Source: Candidatus Uhrbacteria bacterium
GTDB lineage: Bacteria; Patescibacteriota; Patescibacteriia; UBA9934; GWF2-40-263
Length of the DNA: 37,586 nt
Reading direction: 5' to 3'
NCBI GenBank assembly: GCA_016219925.1
Contig: JACRJU010000013.1
Location: 64,980 to 102,565, forward strand
The notes under the pieces were generated by a model. The model saw nothing but the letters and a program-made list of their open reading frames with translations, made no database searches and was not told where the DNA came from. Shown here piece by piece: positions 27,762 through 35,551 of the stretch. How positions within the stretch are numbered: the first letter of the stretch is position 1; each line of letters opens with the position of its first letter. Position numbers and translations under genes: made by a program.

Positions 27762-28499
27762 ATGACTCGGATGTTTTACGAGTTCGAGGACTTCGAGGTC
27801 TGGGCTCGTGCGCGGGCAGAGCAGCTCGCCATGAATATCGAGATCTGTGGCCTCGATCGGCTCTCGCCCGACTGGATCATGCCTGACCAGAGCGGTGTGC
27901 AGATCATGCATCGCTTTGGCTTGTTCTTTCGGGTCGGGGGCCTCCGCGTGGTTCGTTACCTGCTGGGGACATGGGGCCAGCCGATGTTTTTCCAGCCCAA
28001 CGGCCACGTCGGCCTCATTCTGGCCGAGGGTTCCACGAGCGCCGATCGGTTCCTGCTGGTGCAGATGTTTGCCGAGCCCGGCAACGTCGGCATCAATCTG
28101 GACGGCGTCAATACGCGCGTGCTGGCCGGGCCGCCCATCCAGTTCTCGCCGGGTAAACTCGAACAGCATCGCCGCGCGCTTGCTGGCGAACTCGACGACA
28201 AGGGGCAAGGCTTCAAACCAGTCCCATTCGCCGATGTGGCCATGGACCATCACAACCTGCCCGACTGGGCCCGGAGCGCTCTGTGGCAGGGAGCGGTCGA
28301 AGATGGTGGACGCTTCTTCGAGAAGGTCAACCGCTACGGCGTCATCACAGTGAAGGACCCGGACGATGTCGATGGCGAGATCCAGAGAACCGGCCAGCCC
28401 GAGAACTTCGCCTGGGTGTCCCTCATGGTTTGGCGTCAGATGCGCGACTGCGGCCTCATCAATGGGCACCTGCGCGCGATCGCCTCACTGCTCATCTGA
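27762..28499 (+). CDS. Half-length NDP-hexose 2,3-dehydratase (EvaA/TylX3)-like protein
   Basis: HRFGLFFRVGGLRVVRYLLGTWGQPMFFQPNGHVGLIL...RFLLVQMFAEPGNVG...GGRFFEKVNRYGVITV...FAWVSLMVWRQMRDCGLINGHLRAI follows the order and spacing of that family's motifs as recalled. SD and promoter present. Confidence 0.6.
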   Translation: MTRMFYEFEDFEVWARARAEQLAMNIEICGLDRLSPDWIMPDQSGVQIMHRFGLFFRVGGLRVVRYLLGTWGQPMFFQPNGHVGLILAEGSTSADRFLLVQMFAEPGNVGINLDGVNTRVLAGPPIQFSPGKLEQHRRALAGELDDKGQGFKPVPFADVAMDHHNLPDWARSALWQGAVEDGGRFFEKVNRYGVITVKDPDDVDGEIQRTGQPENFAWVSLMVWRQMRDCGLINGHLRAIASLLI

Positions 28500-28536
28500 T
28501 TGTTCCTCATCCGAGGGCCGATCATTTCGCCTCAAC

Positions 28537-28560
28537 CGCACACGCCGTGTGCGATTTTTT
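28537..28560 (+). terminator. Terminator of the 27762 CDS
   Basis: CGCACAC-GCC-GTGTGCG then ATTTTTT. Confidence 0.85.
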
Positions 28561-28577
28561 ATTAGAGAGGTCTTTAT

Positions 28578-28605
28578 AAAAAAAGAACCCGCTTGAGAAG
28601 GGTTC
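28578..28605 (-). terminator. Terminator of the 28604 minus-strand CDS
   Basis: Minus strand GAACCC-TTCTCAAGC-GGGTTC then TTTTTTT. Confidence 0.8.
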
Positions 28606-29176
28606 AGGAGAGCAGGCCGAGCTTCGCGACCGCGGCGATGGAGCGGCCGTCGGTCGACTGCGCGACGAACTCGCGGGGCATCATGCCCTCTTCGTCCGGG
28701 AAGTCCACGTCGTTGCGGAAGACCGCCATGGTGCCGACGATCCGCTGGGGGTTGGCCTCGACGATGCCATCGGGCGCGCCCCCCGAGGCTTCCAGCTCAC
28801 CCTTGGAAAGCGAGCTGGGTTTGAGTTCCATGACAGGCCCGTTGAGCCCCTTGGCCGTGCGTACGCGCACGAATCCTCGCGGGTTCACGTCGACCACGAT
28901 GTGCCCGACGATGTGTGGACCTTCGGCGGGTGACGCGGTGTTGGGCTCCTCGATGACGGCGCCCAGATTCCAGCCGCCGGGATGGGCCACGACGCCGAGC
29001 GCATGGAACTTGCCGTCGCCACGCCGGATTTGCCCGGTCGCGAGGTCGAACACCCAGAGCTCGGCTTCCCTGCCGGCCGCCACCTTGGCGTCGACGAAGT
29101 CGGCGGGTTCGAGGAAGATGACGGCGCGATCACCCAGGCGATCCCGGGCGTCTTGAAGAGAAAGAGAAGGGGGCAT
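28604..29176 (-). CDS. Hypothetical protein, GC-rich codon usage
   Basis: 190-aa ORF with GGAGG SD, canonical promoter and its own terminator. No family recognised. Confidence 0.7.
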   Translation of the reverse strand: MPPSLSLQDARDRLGDRAVIFLEPADFVDAKVAAGREAELWVFDLATGQIRRGDGKFHALGVVAHPGGWNLGAVIEEPNTASPAEGPHIVGHIVVDVNPRGFVRVRTAKGLNGPVMELKPSSLSKGELEASGGAPDGIVEANPQRIVGTMAVFRNDVDFPDEEGMMPREFVAQSTDGRSIAAVAKLGLLS

Positions 29177-29224
29177 GGATCCTCCGAGTAGGGAAGTTGG
29201 CGGTCATCATGATCCGCGCACGAA

Positions 29225-29283
29225 GATATATCAGAGAAAAGAGATTCGGTCAATTTGACGCCGTCGGGGCTCTTTGCTACGTT
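29225..29283. promoter_or_regulatory. Divergent promoter pair with back-to-back -35 boxes
   Basis: Minus: TTGACC (29253-29248) - 17 - TATATC (29230-29225). Plus: TTGACG (29255-29260) - 17 - TACGTT (29278-29283). Confidence 0.65.
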
Positions 29284-29325
29284 GCTCTCGATTGCCTTGA
29301 TGGGGTCACTCGACCGTTTCATTCT

Positions 29326-30408
29326 ATGAAAGCCCTCATTGCCGCTGGCGGGCATTCGACCCGTCTGCGCCCTATCACGTGGACCCGCAACAAGCATCTG
29401 ATTCCGCTTGCCAATCAGCCAATGCTTTTGTTTCCGATCCGAAAAATTATCGACGCCGGCATCACGGATATCATCATCAACGTCAACCCCGGCGAAGTCC
29501 AACTCATGGCCGACGCCCTTGGAGACGGAAGCGCGTATGGCGCGCATTTCAAATATGTCGAACAGCGCGGAGGAGCCAAGGGGCTTGCTCACGTCGTTGC
29601 AAACGCGGAAGAGCATTTACGCGGGGAACGCTTCCTGTTTTTTCTTGGCGACAACATCATTTTGGGAAGCATTAAAAAATTCGTTGATCGATTTCAAAAC
29701 GAACAGCTCGATTGTATGATCGCGCTTTCGCGCGTGAAAGATCCCCAACGGTTCGGCGTGCCAGAGTTTGATGAACACGGACGGCTCGTGCGTACGATTG
29801 AAAAACCGGCCCAGCCCCCCTCACCGTTTGCCGTGACCGGCATCTATCTGTTCGACGACCAGTTTTTTAGCGCGTTCAAAACCATCGAACCGTCCGCCCG
29901 AGGAGAATACGAAATCACAGATGTCATCAGTTGGTATATTCAAAATGGCAAAACCGGCCATGAAGAAATTACCGGGTGGTGGAAAGATACCGGCACGCCC
30001 GATGCTCTCATCGAGGGTAATGCGCTTATCATGGACGATTTACCGCGCGAGTATTTTTGTATCGAGTGCGATGTGCCAGAAGCGGCTCAAATTCAGGGGC
30101 AAGTGAGCATCGGCAAGGGGACGCGCGTGAGTCCGGATTGTTTGATTCGCGGTCCGGTCGTGATTGGAGAAAATTGTGAGATCACTTCTTCTTATATCGG
30201 GCCGTACACGGCCATCGGAAACAAGGTTAAAGTAAAACAAACCGAGGTTGAGCATTCAATCATTTTTGATGGAGCGATTATTGATACGACTCGGCGCATT
30301 GTAAATTCGCTTATCGGACTCAATGCCACACTCGTTGATTATAAACGCACCCATCCAAAAACCGGCCATCGGTTAGTGGTCGGTGATAACAGCTTTGTGG
30401 AACTTTAA
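29326..30408 (+). CDS. rmlA: Glucose-1-phosphate thymidylyltransferase, long form with C-terminal hexapeptide/beta-helix domain
   Basis: MKALIAAGGHSTRLRPITWTRNKHLIPLANQPML...FFLGDNI...WWKDTGTPDALIEGN; C-terminal RGPVVIGENCEITSSYIGPYTAIGN. Confidence 0.85.
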   Translation: MKALIAAGGHSTRLRPITWTRNKHLIPLANQPMLLFPIRKIIDAGITDIIINVNPGEVQLMADALGDGSAYGAHFKYVEQRGGAKGLAHVVANAEEHLRGERFLFFLGDNIILGSIKKFVDRFQNEQLDCMIALSRVKDPQRFGVPEFDEHGRLVRTIEKPAQPPSPFAVTGIYLFDDQFFSAFKTIEPSARGEYEITDVISWYIQNGKTGHEEITGWWKDTGTPDALIEGNALIMDDLPREYFCIECDVPEAAQIQGQVSIGKGTRVSPDCLIRGPVVIGENCEITSSYIGPYTAIGNKVKVKQTEVEHSIIFDGAIIDTTRRIVNSLIGLNATLVDYKRTHPKTGHRLVVGDNSFVEL

Positions 30409-30433
30409 GTAGTCAATTCACCAATCATCTTTT

Positions 30434-30514
30434 AGACCTCATAAATATTTTGTCGGAGGGAACAGCGGCGATGAGTCCGCTGGCCCGGAGACAAGGTATT
30501 TATGAGGTCTTTTC
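30434..30514 (+). ncRNA. Structured RNA element, copy 2: 21-bp outer stem enclosing conserved 35-nt core, followed by TTTCTTT
   Basis: AGACCTCATAAATATTTTGTC - GGAGGGAACAGCGGCGATGAGTCCGCTGGCCCGGA - GACAAGGTATTTATGAGGTCT. Two outer pairs are U.G on the plus strand, indicating plus-strand RNA. Confidence 0.75.
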
Positions 30515-30528
30515 TTTACGTCATCCAG

Positions 30529-31836
30529 TTACCGTTGCAGACGTTTTCTGAATCCGCCCCCCTCTTTCGTTATTCCTGCGATCCACGCTCCGTCTTCTTC
30601 AAACCAATAATCCGCGACTCTCAACCCTTCCACAAGAGTTGTTTTATTAATCTCCCCGCGCCGGTCGAGTTCTTGGGCGTACACATTTCCGCCCGTTTCA
30701 AATACAACGACTTTGCCTTGTGCGTACCAATGCAGATCATGAATGGGTTGGCTGAGTCGCGTCACCGTGACACGATTGTGAGTGGAAGGGTCATAGCGCT
30801 CGATCGCAAAACCATCGGTAAACAGAAGTCCATGAGTAGATTCATCAAACGTCCACTCGGTCGCGTCACTGTTCAGGAGGATCGGTTCGGTTTTTTCGCG
30901 AGGGTCAATCAAAATCACACGGCCACGCAACGTGTCTTCGACTAAAAGATAGGGGTCGGGTGCAGGGACAAAACGATATGAACCGATTGGGAGATAAGCC
31001 AGAATACTCGCGATGCCGTCCGGATTCATCGTGGAAAGGATACTACGGTCAGCGGTGTTTTGGATGAGCAGACGGTCATTTCCATTGGAGGCGATAGCCA
31101 TTGCCGAGAAGGGAAGAGGGGTTGTGGCCCCCGTGAGGAAATCCACTTCGCTCACCTTTTTGTCATCCAAAAGATACCCTCGTTCGTTTGCCCGCGCATC
31201 AAACACCATCGTCGTTCCGTTGTTCAAAGTTCGGATGATCTTGCGTGTTTGGATATCGACGATGGAATCAGCCACAAAGAGATAGCGCCCATCCTGGGAC
31301 CAGAGTCCTTTTTTCAACCGGCTTGGATCCGTTGTTGAAATGAGAGCGATACGTGCAAGATCGTTATCTATTTTTTTTCCCCAGATTTCATAGCCGCCTG
31401 TAATTTTTTTAAAAAAAGCAACCGTCCCCGTTTGACCATGCACGAGAGATTGTTCAAAATCTTTGGGTGCAGGCTGACTCGTAGGAGGTTCTGTCAAAAA
31501 TAAAACGATGTTGGAGGCAAAGATGCTTTGGCGACTCACGACATCAAGTGTTTTTTGCCAAGAGGAGTAGTCGGGTTTTTCCACGCGGATGAGATGTGCA
31601 CCCGGCCACACATCATCAATGACCGCGGGAGTGTGCTCTTTGCGCTCTTGTCCATCAATCCATACGGTTGCTCCTTTCGGTAGTGAACTCACGCTCACAA
31701 TGCCGGTCTGGACGATTTTTCCAGAACCAGGGTGGTAGCGATATCCCGCGGTATACAAAACAACCAAAGGAGCACTTATCAAAAAAGCCAACACGAAGGT
31801 GAAAAAAAGAATAGGCCTCCAAAAGCGGGACAACAT
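30529..31836 (-). CDS. PEGA-domain membrane-anchored protein with beta-propeller-like C-terminal region
   Basis: TM anchor, then GIVSVSSLPKGATVWIDGQERKEHTPAVIDDVWPGAHLIRVEKPDYSSWQKTL (PEGA). Confidence 0.8.
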   Translation of the reverse strand: MLSRFWRPILFFTFVLAFLISAPLVVLYTAGYRYHPGSGKIVQTGIVSVSSLPKGATVWIDGQERKEHTPAVIDDVWPGAHLIRVEKPDYSSWQKTLDVVSRQSIFASNIVLFLTEPPTSQPAPKDFEQSLVHGQTGTVAFFKKITGGYEIWGKKIDNDLARIALISTTDPSRLKKGLWSQDGRYLFVADSIVDIQTRKIIRTLNNGTTMVFDARANERGYLLDDKKVSEVDFLTGATTPLPFSAMAIASNGNDRLLIQNTADRSILSTMNPDGIASILAYLPIGSYRFVPAPDPYLLVEDTLRGRVILIDPREKTEPILLNSDATEWTFDESTHGLLFTDGFAIERYDPSTHNRVTVTRLSQPIHDLHWYAQGKVVVFETGGNVYAQELDRRGEINKTTLVEGLRVADYWFEEDGAWIAGITKEGGGFRKRLQR

Positions 31837-31879
31837 AGGTATCAACGATTTTACGGTAAAAGAGTCCGCCCAACAAGCT

Positions 31880-31908
31880 TTGACGCTCGGTGTGCACAGG
31901 AGTATTCT
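31880..31908 (+). promoter_or_regulatory. Promoter of the S41 protease gene
   Basis: TTGACG (31880-31885) - 17 nt - TATTCT (31903-31908); 7 nt to ATG. Confidence 0.65.
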
Positions 31909-31915
31909 ATGGGTC

Positions 31916-33172
31916 ATGATGCGTACGCCAAAAACATTTCCCGTCTTGTTTGGAACCCTTGCCATCGTCCTCGCTTTTGTCGTGGGATTTTTTTTCGGTG
32001 ATGCTCGCGCCACGCGCAAGCTCGTGCCACAAGGCGAGGGCCATGTGCTCGGCCAAGGGGGCGCTCCAGGCGATCTTTCCAAGGATGTGGACTTCGCGCA
32101 GTTCTGGAACGTGTGGAATTATGCGAAGGATGAATTTTATAAGCAACCGGTTTCTGATAAAGATCTTTACTACGGTGCGCTTAAAGGCGTCGTTTCTGGT
32201 TTGCATGATCGGTACTCTGTTTTTTTCGATCCGGAAGAAGCCAAGGCGTTTACGGCCAATCTTGAAGGATCATTTAGCGGCATTGGGGCAGAAATTGGCG
32301 CGAAGGATGACAAACTCGTCGTGATTGCCCCGTTGGCTGGTTCTCCGGCAGAAAAGGCGGGATTACAGCCTGGCGACTGGATTGTTCAAATCGATGCTAA
32401 AGACACGACCGACATGAGCGTTGAGGAAGCGGTGTCGCTCATTCGTGGCGAAAAGGGAACAGACGTGACTTTGCTTATCAGCCGCGACGGACTCGAAGCC
32501 GCGACAGAGGTGAAGATCACACGCGATAAGATCGTCGTGGATTCCGTCAAGTGGAAATTGGATGATCAGCGCATCATGCGCATTTCCATCAGCACGTTCA
32601 ATCACGATACCCCCGAGCTTTTTTCTAAAGCGGTCCAAGAAATTTTGACGAGCAATGTGCGTGGAATTGTGATTGATCTGCGCAGTGATCCCGGAGGCCT
32701 GCTCACCAGTGCTATTGATGTGGCCTCATCATGGATTGGCTCTCAGCCGGTGGTGATTGAAAGATCCAAATCGGATGCCCATACCTTCAATGGCGTAAAG
32801 GCCCCGCTTCTGACGGGCATCCCAACCGTTATTTTGGTCAATGGCGGGAGTGCTTCCGCTTCGGAAATCGTTTCGGGTGCGCTCCAAGATTATGGTTTTG
32901 CTAAATTGGTAGGGACACAGACGTTCGGAAAGGGGTCGGTACAAGATTATCGTGAATTAGATGACGGTTCCGCGATCAAAGTGACGACAGCGGCGTGGTA
33001 TACTCCAAAAGGTCGGTCAATCAATGAAAAAGGCATCACCCCTGACATTGAAATTCCGTTTACTCTTGAAGAGTTTAAACAGAAGAAGGATCCGCAACTA
33101 GAAGTCGCTTTGAAGGTTCTACTCGGAACGTATGACGCTCAAAAAGAGACCACTCAAAAAAGCGCCAAATAA
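31916..33172 (+). CDS. ctpA: C-terminal processing peptidase, S41 family, with PDZ domain
   Basis: PDZ (GIGAEIGAKDDKLVVIAPLAGSPAEKAGLQPGDWIVQID) and catalytic region GGSASASEIVSGALQDYGFAKLVGTQTFGKGSVQ. Confidence 0.92.
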   Translation: MMRTPKTFPVLFGTLAIVLAFVVGFFFGDARATRKLVPQGEGHVLGQGGAPGDLSKDVDFAQFWNVWNYAKDEFYKQPVSDKDLYYGALKGVVSGLHDRYSVFFDPEEAKAFTANLEGSFSGIGAEIGAKDDKLVVIAPLAGSPAEKAGLQPGDWIVQIDAKDTTDMSVEEAVSLIRGEKGTDVTLLISRDGLEAATEVKITRDKIVVDSVKWKLDDQRIMRISISTFNHDTPELFSKAVQEILTSNVRGIVIDLRSDPGGLLTSAIDVASSWIGSQPVVIERSKSDAHTFNGVKAPLLTGIPTVILVNGGSASASEIVSGALQDYGFAKLVGTQTFGKGSVQDYRELDDGSAIKVTTAAWYTPKGRSINEKGITPDIEIPFTLEEFKQKKDPQLEVALKVLLGTYDAQKETTQKSAK

Positions 33173-33632
33173 AAAAGAACCAGCCGAGCGCGAGGTCTCG
33201 GCTGGCGGGATTGTATTCAAACGTAAAGGGACAAAGGTTTGGATCGCCATGATGCAGGATCCTTATGGCAAGTGGGCGTTTCCCAAAGGACATGTGGAAG
33301 GCGATGAAGCGGTGGAAGAAGCGGCCGCGCGCGAAACGCTTGAAGAGTTGGGATTGGAACAAGTGCGATTGCTTGAGGAGTTGGGCAAGATTGATATTTG
33401 GTTTCGTGATCGCTATCAAAAAAAAGGCAAGCTTATCCATAAAGATATCCATTACTTTCTTTTTGAGACGCCAGGAAACGCCAACTTGCATCCAGATCCA
33501 CAAGAGCATGTCCTCGCGGCCAAATGGGTTCCTATGGCTGGCCTTTTGAAAGAGTCGAGCTACCCGGATATGGTGCCTGTGCTTCGACGGGCGCTTACGC
33601 ATCTGCGCGCCTTGGGAAAATCGTCTTCTTGA
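33132..33632 (+). CDS. NUDIX hydrolase
   Basis: GHVEGDEAVEEAAARETLEELGL Nudix box. Confidence 0.9.
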   Translation: MTLKKRPLKKAPNKKEPAEREVSAGGIVFKRKGTKVWIAMMQDPYGKWAFPKGHVEGDEAVEEAAARETLEELGLEQVRLLEELGKIDIWFRDRYQKKGKLIHKDIHYFLFETPGNANLHPDPQEHVLAAKWVPMAGLLKESSYPDMVPVLRRALTHLRALGKSSS

Positions 33633-33666
33633 TAAAAATACCTCCCTGTTGTTATATGGGAGCATT

Positions 33667-34053
33667 ATGGTGCGTCCATTGTCTTTTCATGGGCGAGTCG
33701 AAAAGGGCGAGGGTATTGCCGCTCAACTCGGCTGTCCCACGGCAAATGTCGCGGTCGAACAGGGAGCTATCATTCCAGCTCTTGGTGTTTATGTCGGAGA
33801 AGCGGAAGTGGACGGTCAGCGGTACCAAGCGCTTATTTGCATCAACGATGGGCGAACAGGTTACAATTTGAAGATGGAAGTCCACTTGGTGGGCCAGAAA
33901 GATATTGATTTTACTGGGAAGCATATTTCCGTTGATTTATACGAAAAAATAAGGGATCTGATCCCTTTTCCAGGCAATGAGGTTATGACCGAGATGATCA
34001 AAGTTGATTTGGAAAATGCGCGGAAGTGGTTTGCCACTTCTTCCCCTATTTGA
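33667..34053 (+). CDS. Stand-alone riboflavin kinase domain protein
   Basis: GRVEKGEGIAAQLGCPTANV...GVYVGEA...INDGRTGYNLKMEVHLVG resembles the RibF C-terminal flavokinase domain; no FAD synthetase domain. Confidence 0.75.
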   Translation: MVRPLSFHGRVEKGEGIAAQLGCPTANVAVEQGAIIPALGVYVGEAEVDGQRYQALICINDGRTGYNLKMEVHLVGQKDIDFTGKHISVDLYEKIRDLIPFPGNEVMTEMIKVDLENARKWFATSSPI

Positions 34054-34098
34054 TCCCTTGTGCTAACATTATCCAGTAAAACTTAAGTTTTCCACATT

Positions 34099-34380
34099 AT
34101 GGCTAAGATGACCAAAAGCCAGTTCGTCAACACGATGGCTGAAATGATGGGAGTTTCGAAGAAAGAAGCTTCCGAGGCATGGGACAAGTTCGTTGAGATG
34201 GCCTACCGCGAGGTGAAATCTCATGGAGAATTCAACCTTCCAGGCCTTGGGAAACTCGTCAAAAAACAGCGCGCCGCGCGCACGGGTCGCAACCCAATGA
34301 CCGGAGAGAGCATTTCAATCCCGGCAAAGACGGTCGTCAAGTTCCGTGTTGCTAAGCAAGCAAAAGACGCTGTCCTCTAA
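34099..34380 (+). CDS. HU-family DNA-binding protein
   Basis: MTKSQFVNTMAEMMGVSKKEASEAWDKF...FNLPGLGKLVKKQRAARTGRNPMTGESISIPAKTVVKFRVAKQAKDAV. Confidence 0.92.
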   Translation: MAKMTKSQFVNTMAEMMGVSKKEASEAWDKFVEMAYREVKSHGEFNLPGLGKLVKKQRAARTGRNPMTGESISIPAKTVVKFRVAKQAKDAVL

Positions 34381-34391
34381 ATAGACAAAAT

Positions 34392-34418
34392 AAAAACGGG
34401 ACGCGTGGTCCCGTTTTT
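34392..34418 (+). terminator. Rho-independent terminator after HU
   Basis: AAAAACGGGAC-GCGTG-GTCCCGTTTTT. Confidence 0.9.
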
Positions 34419-34429
34419 ATAATAAAATC

Positions 34430-35521
34430 ATGACCCAACACAAAGCCATTCTTATCGATCTCATTCATCCGCGCATGCTTAAAGCGCATGCGTTTGATCG
34501 TCTGGCCGAGCTTGAAGAACTCGTAAATACCTACGGGGGAATTGTAGTTGTCAAAACTTGGCAGAAACGATTTGCTCCTCATCCCAAGACGTATATCGGA
34601 ACCGGCAAGGTTGGAGAACTTGGTGAAGAAGCCAAACGTCTTGGTGCCGATTTGGTGATCATCAACGGCGAGCTCAAACCGCGACAGACGTACGAGATTT
34701 CCGAGACCTTGCGCAAATATAAGGTACAAGTTTGGGATCGTATTGATTTGATTCCAAAGATTTTTGCCAAGCATGCCAAGACGGCAGAAGCGCGACTTGA
34801 AATTGAACTGGCAAGTATTCATCACATGGGCCCGCGCATTTTTAGAATGGGCATGGAGCTGTCTCGTCAAGGGGGCGGTATTGGAACCAGCGGAATTGGG
34901 GAAACAAACACGGAGCGCATGAGGCGACATTTGAAAGAAAAAGAGCGGCGCATCAATGAGAAGCTTGCCACTTATGAGCGAGGCCGTGCCTTGCAACGCG
35001 CCTCGCGCAAAAGACAATCGCTTCAAACCGTGGCCATTGTCGGTTACACCAATGCGGGAAAGACAACCCTGCTTAATGCTCTGACCGGCCGAAAGGAATA
35101 TGCGGCTGATGTGTTGTTTGCCACGCTTGATACGCGGGTGGGGAAGTTGTATTTTCCAGAAAGTGGGCGGACGGTGTTGGTGTCCGACACCATCGGATTT
35201 ATCAAACAACTTCCTCCAGAACTCATTAAGGCCTTTACCTCGACGCTTTCGGAGGCTGTTGATGCTGACGTGTTGTTGATCGTGCTTGATGCGGGGGATG
35301 CTCATTTGTTTCAGCACTTTCATGTCGTGCGCGATATTCTTTTACGTCTCGGGATCGTTAATCGTCCGTATCTGCTGGTGCTCAATAAAATGGATACCAC
35401 GACTGCCTCGATTCGATCGCAAATAGAACAGAGGCTTTCAGACGAGCCGTTTGTATGGATCAGCGCCCAAAGCGGACAAGGGCTCGGTGGTCTTAAACAG
35501 AAGCTCATGGAGATTGTATAG
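34430..35521 (+). CDS. hflX: GTPase HflX
   Basis: TYIGTGKVGELGEEAKRLGADLVIINGELKPRQ...RQGGGIGTSGIGETNTERMRRHLKEKE...VAIVGYTNAGKTTLLNAL...DTIGFIKQLPPELIKAFTSTL. Confidence 0.96.
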   Translation: MTQHKAILIDLIHPRMLKAHAFDRLAELEELVNTYGGIVVVKTWQKRFAPHPKTYIGTGKVGELGEEAKRLGADLVIINGELKPRQTYEISETLRKYKVQVWDRIDLIPKIFAKHAKTAEARLEIELASIHHMGPRIFRMGMELSRQGGGIGTSGIGETNTERMRRHLKEKERRINEKLATYERGRALQRASRKRQSLQTVAIVGYTNAGKTTLLNALTGRKEYAADVLFATLDTRVGKLYFPESGRTVLVSDTIGFIKQLPPELIKAFTSTLSEAVDADVLLIVLDAGDAHLFQHFHVVRDILLRLGIVNRPYLLVLNKMDTTTASIRSQIEQRLSDEPFVWISAQSGQGLGGLKQKLMEIV

Positions 35522-35525
35522 AACC

Positions 35526-35551
35526 AAAAAACCGGCCGAGGCCGGTTTTTT
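35526..35551. terminator. Bidirectional terminator between hflX and rpmB
   Basis: AAAAAACCGGCC-GA-GGCCGGTTTTTT. Confidence 0.9.

Noticed and set aside
27738-28469. Minus-strand 243-aa ORF
   Set aside because: Antisense shadow of the 27762 gene, which has promoter, SD, terminator and family-like motifs; GC-rich DNA opens spurious frames.
28593-29156. Plus-strand 187-aa Ser/Arg/Pro-rich ORF
   Set aside because: Antisense to 28604-29176(-), which has SD, promoter and terminator; composition typical of a shadow ORF.
30455-30489. CGAUGAGUCC in the core resembles the hammerhead ribozyme CUGAUGAGUCC box
   Set aside because: No hammerhead GAAA/NUH cleavage context or three-way junction; copy 1 reads CGACAAGUCC, and the element folds as one extended hairpin.
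34023-34040. GAAGTGG-TTTG-CCACTTC hairpin
   Set aside because: Lies inside the riboflavin kinase coding end and is followed by only a weak T-rich stretch; not reported as a terminator.
34352-35323. Minus-strand 323-aa ORF
   Set aside because: Antisense to hflX, which is unambiguous.
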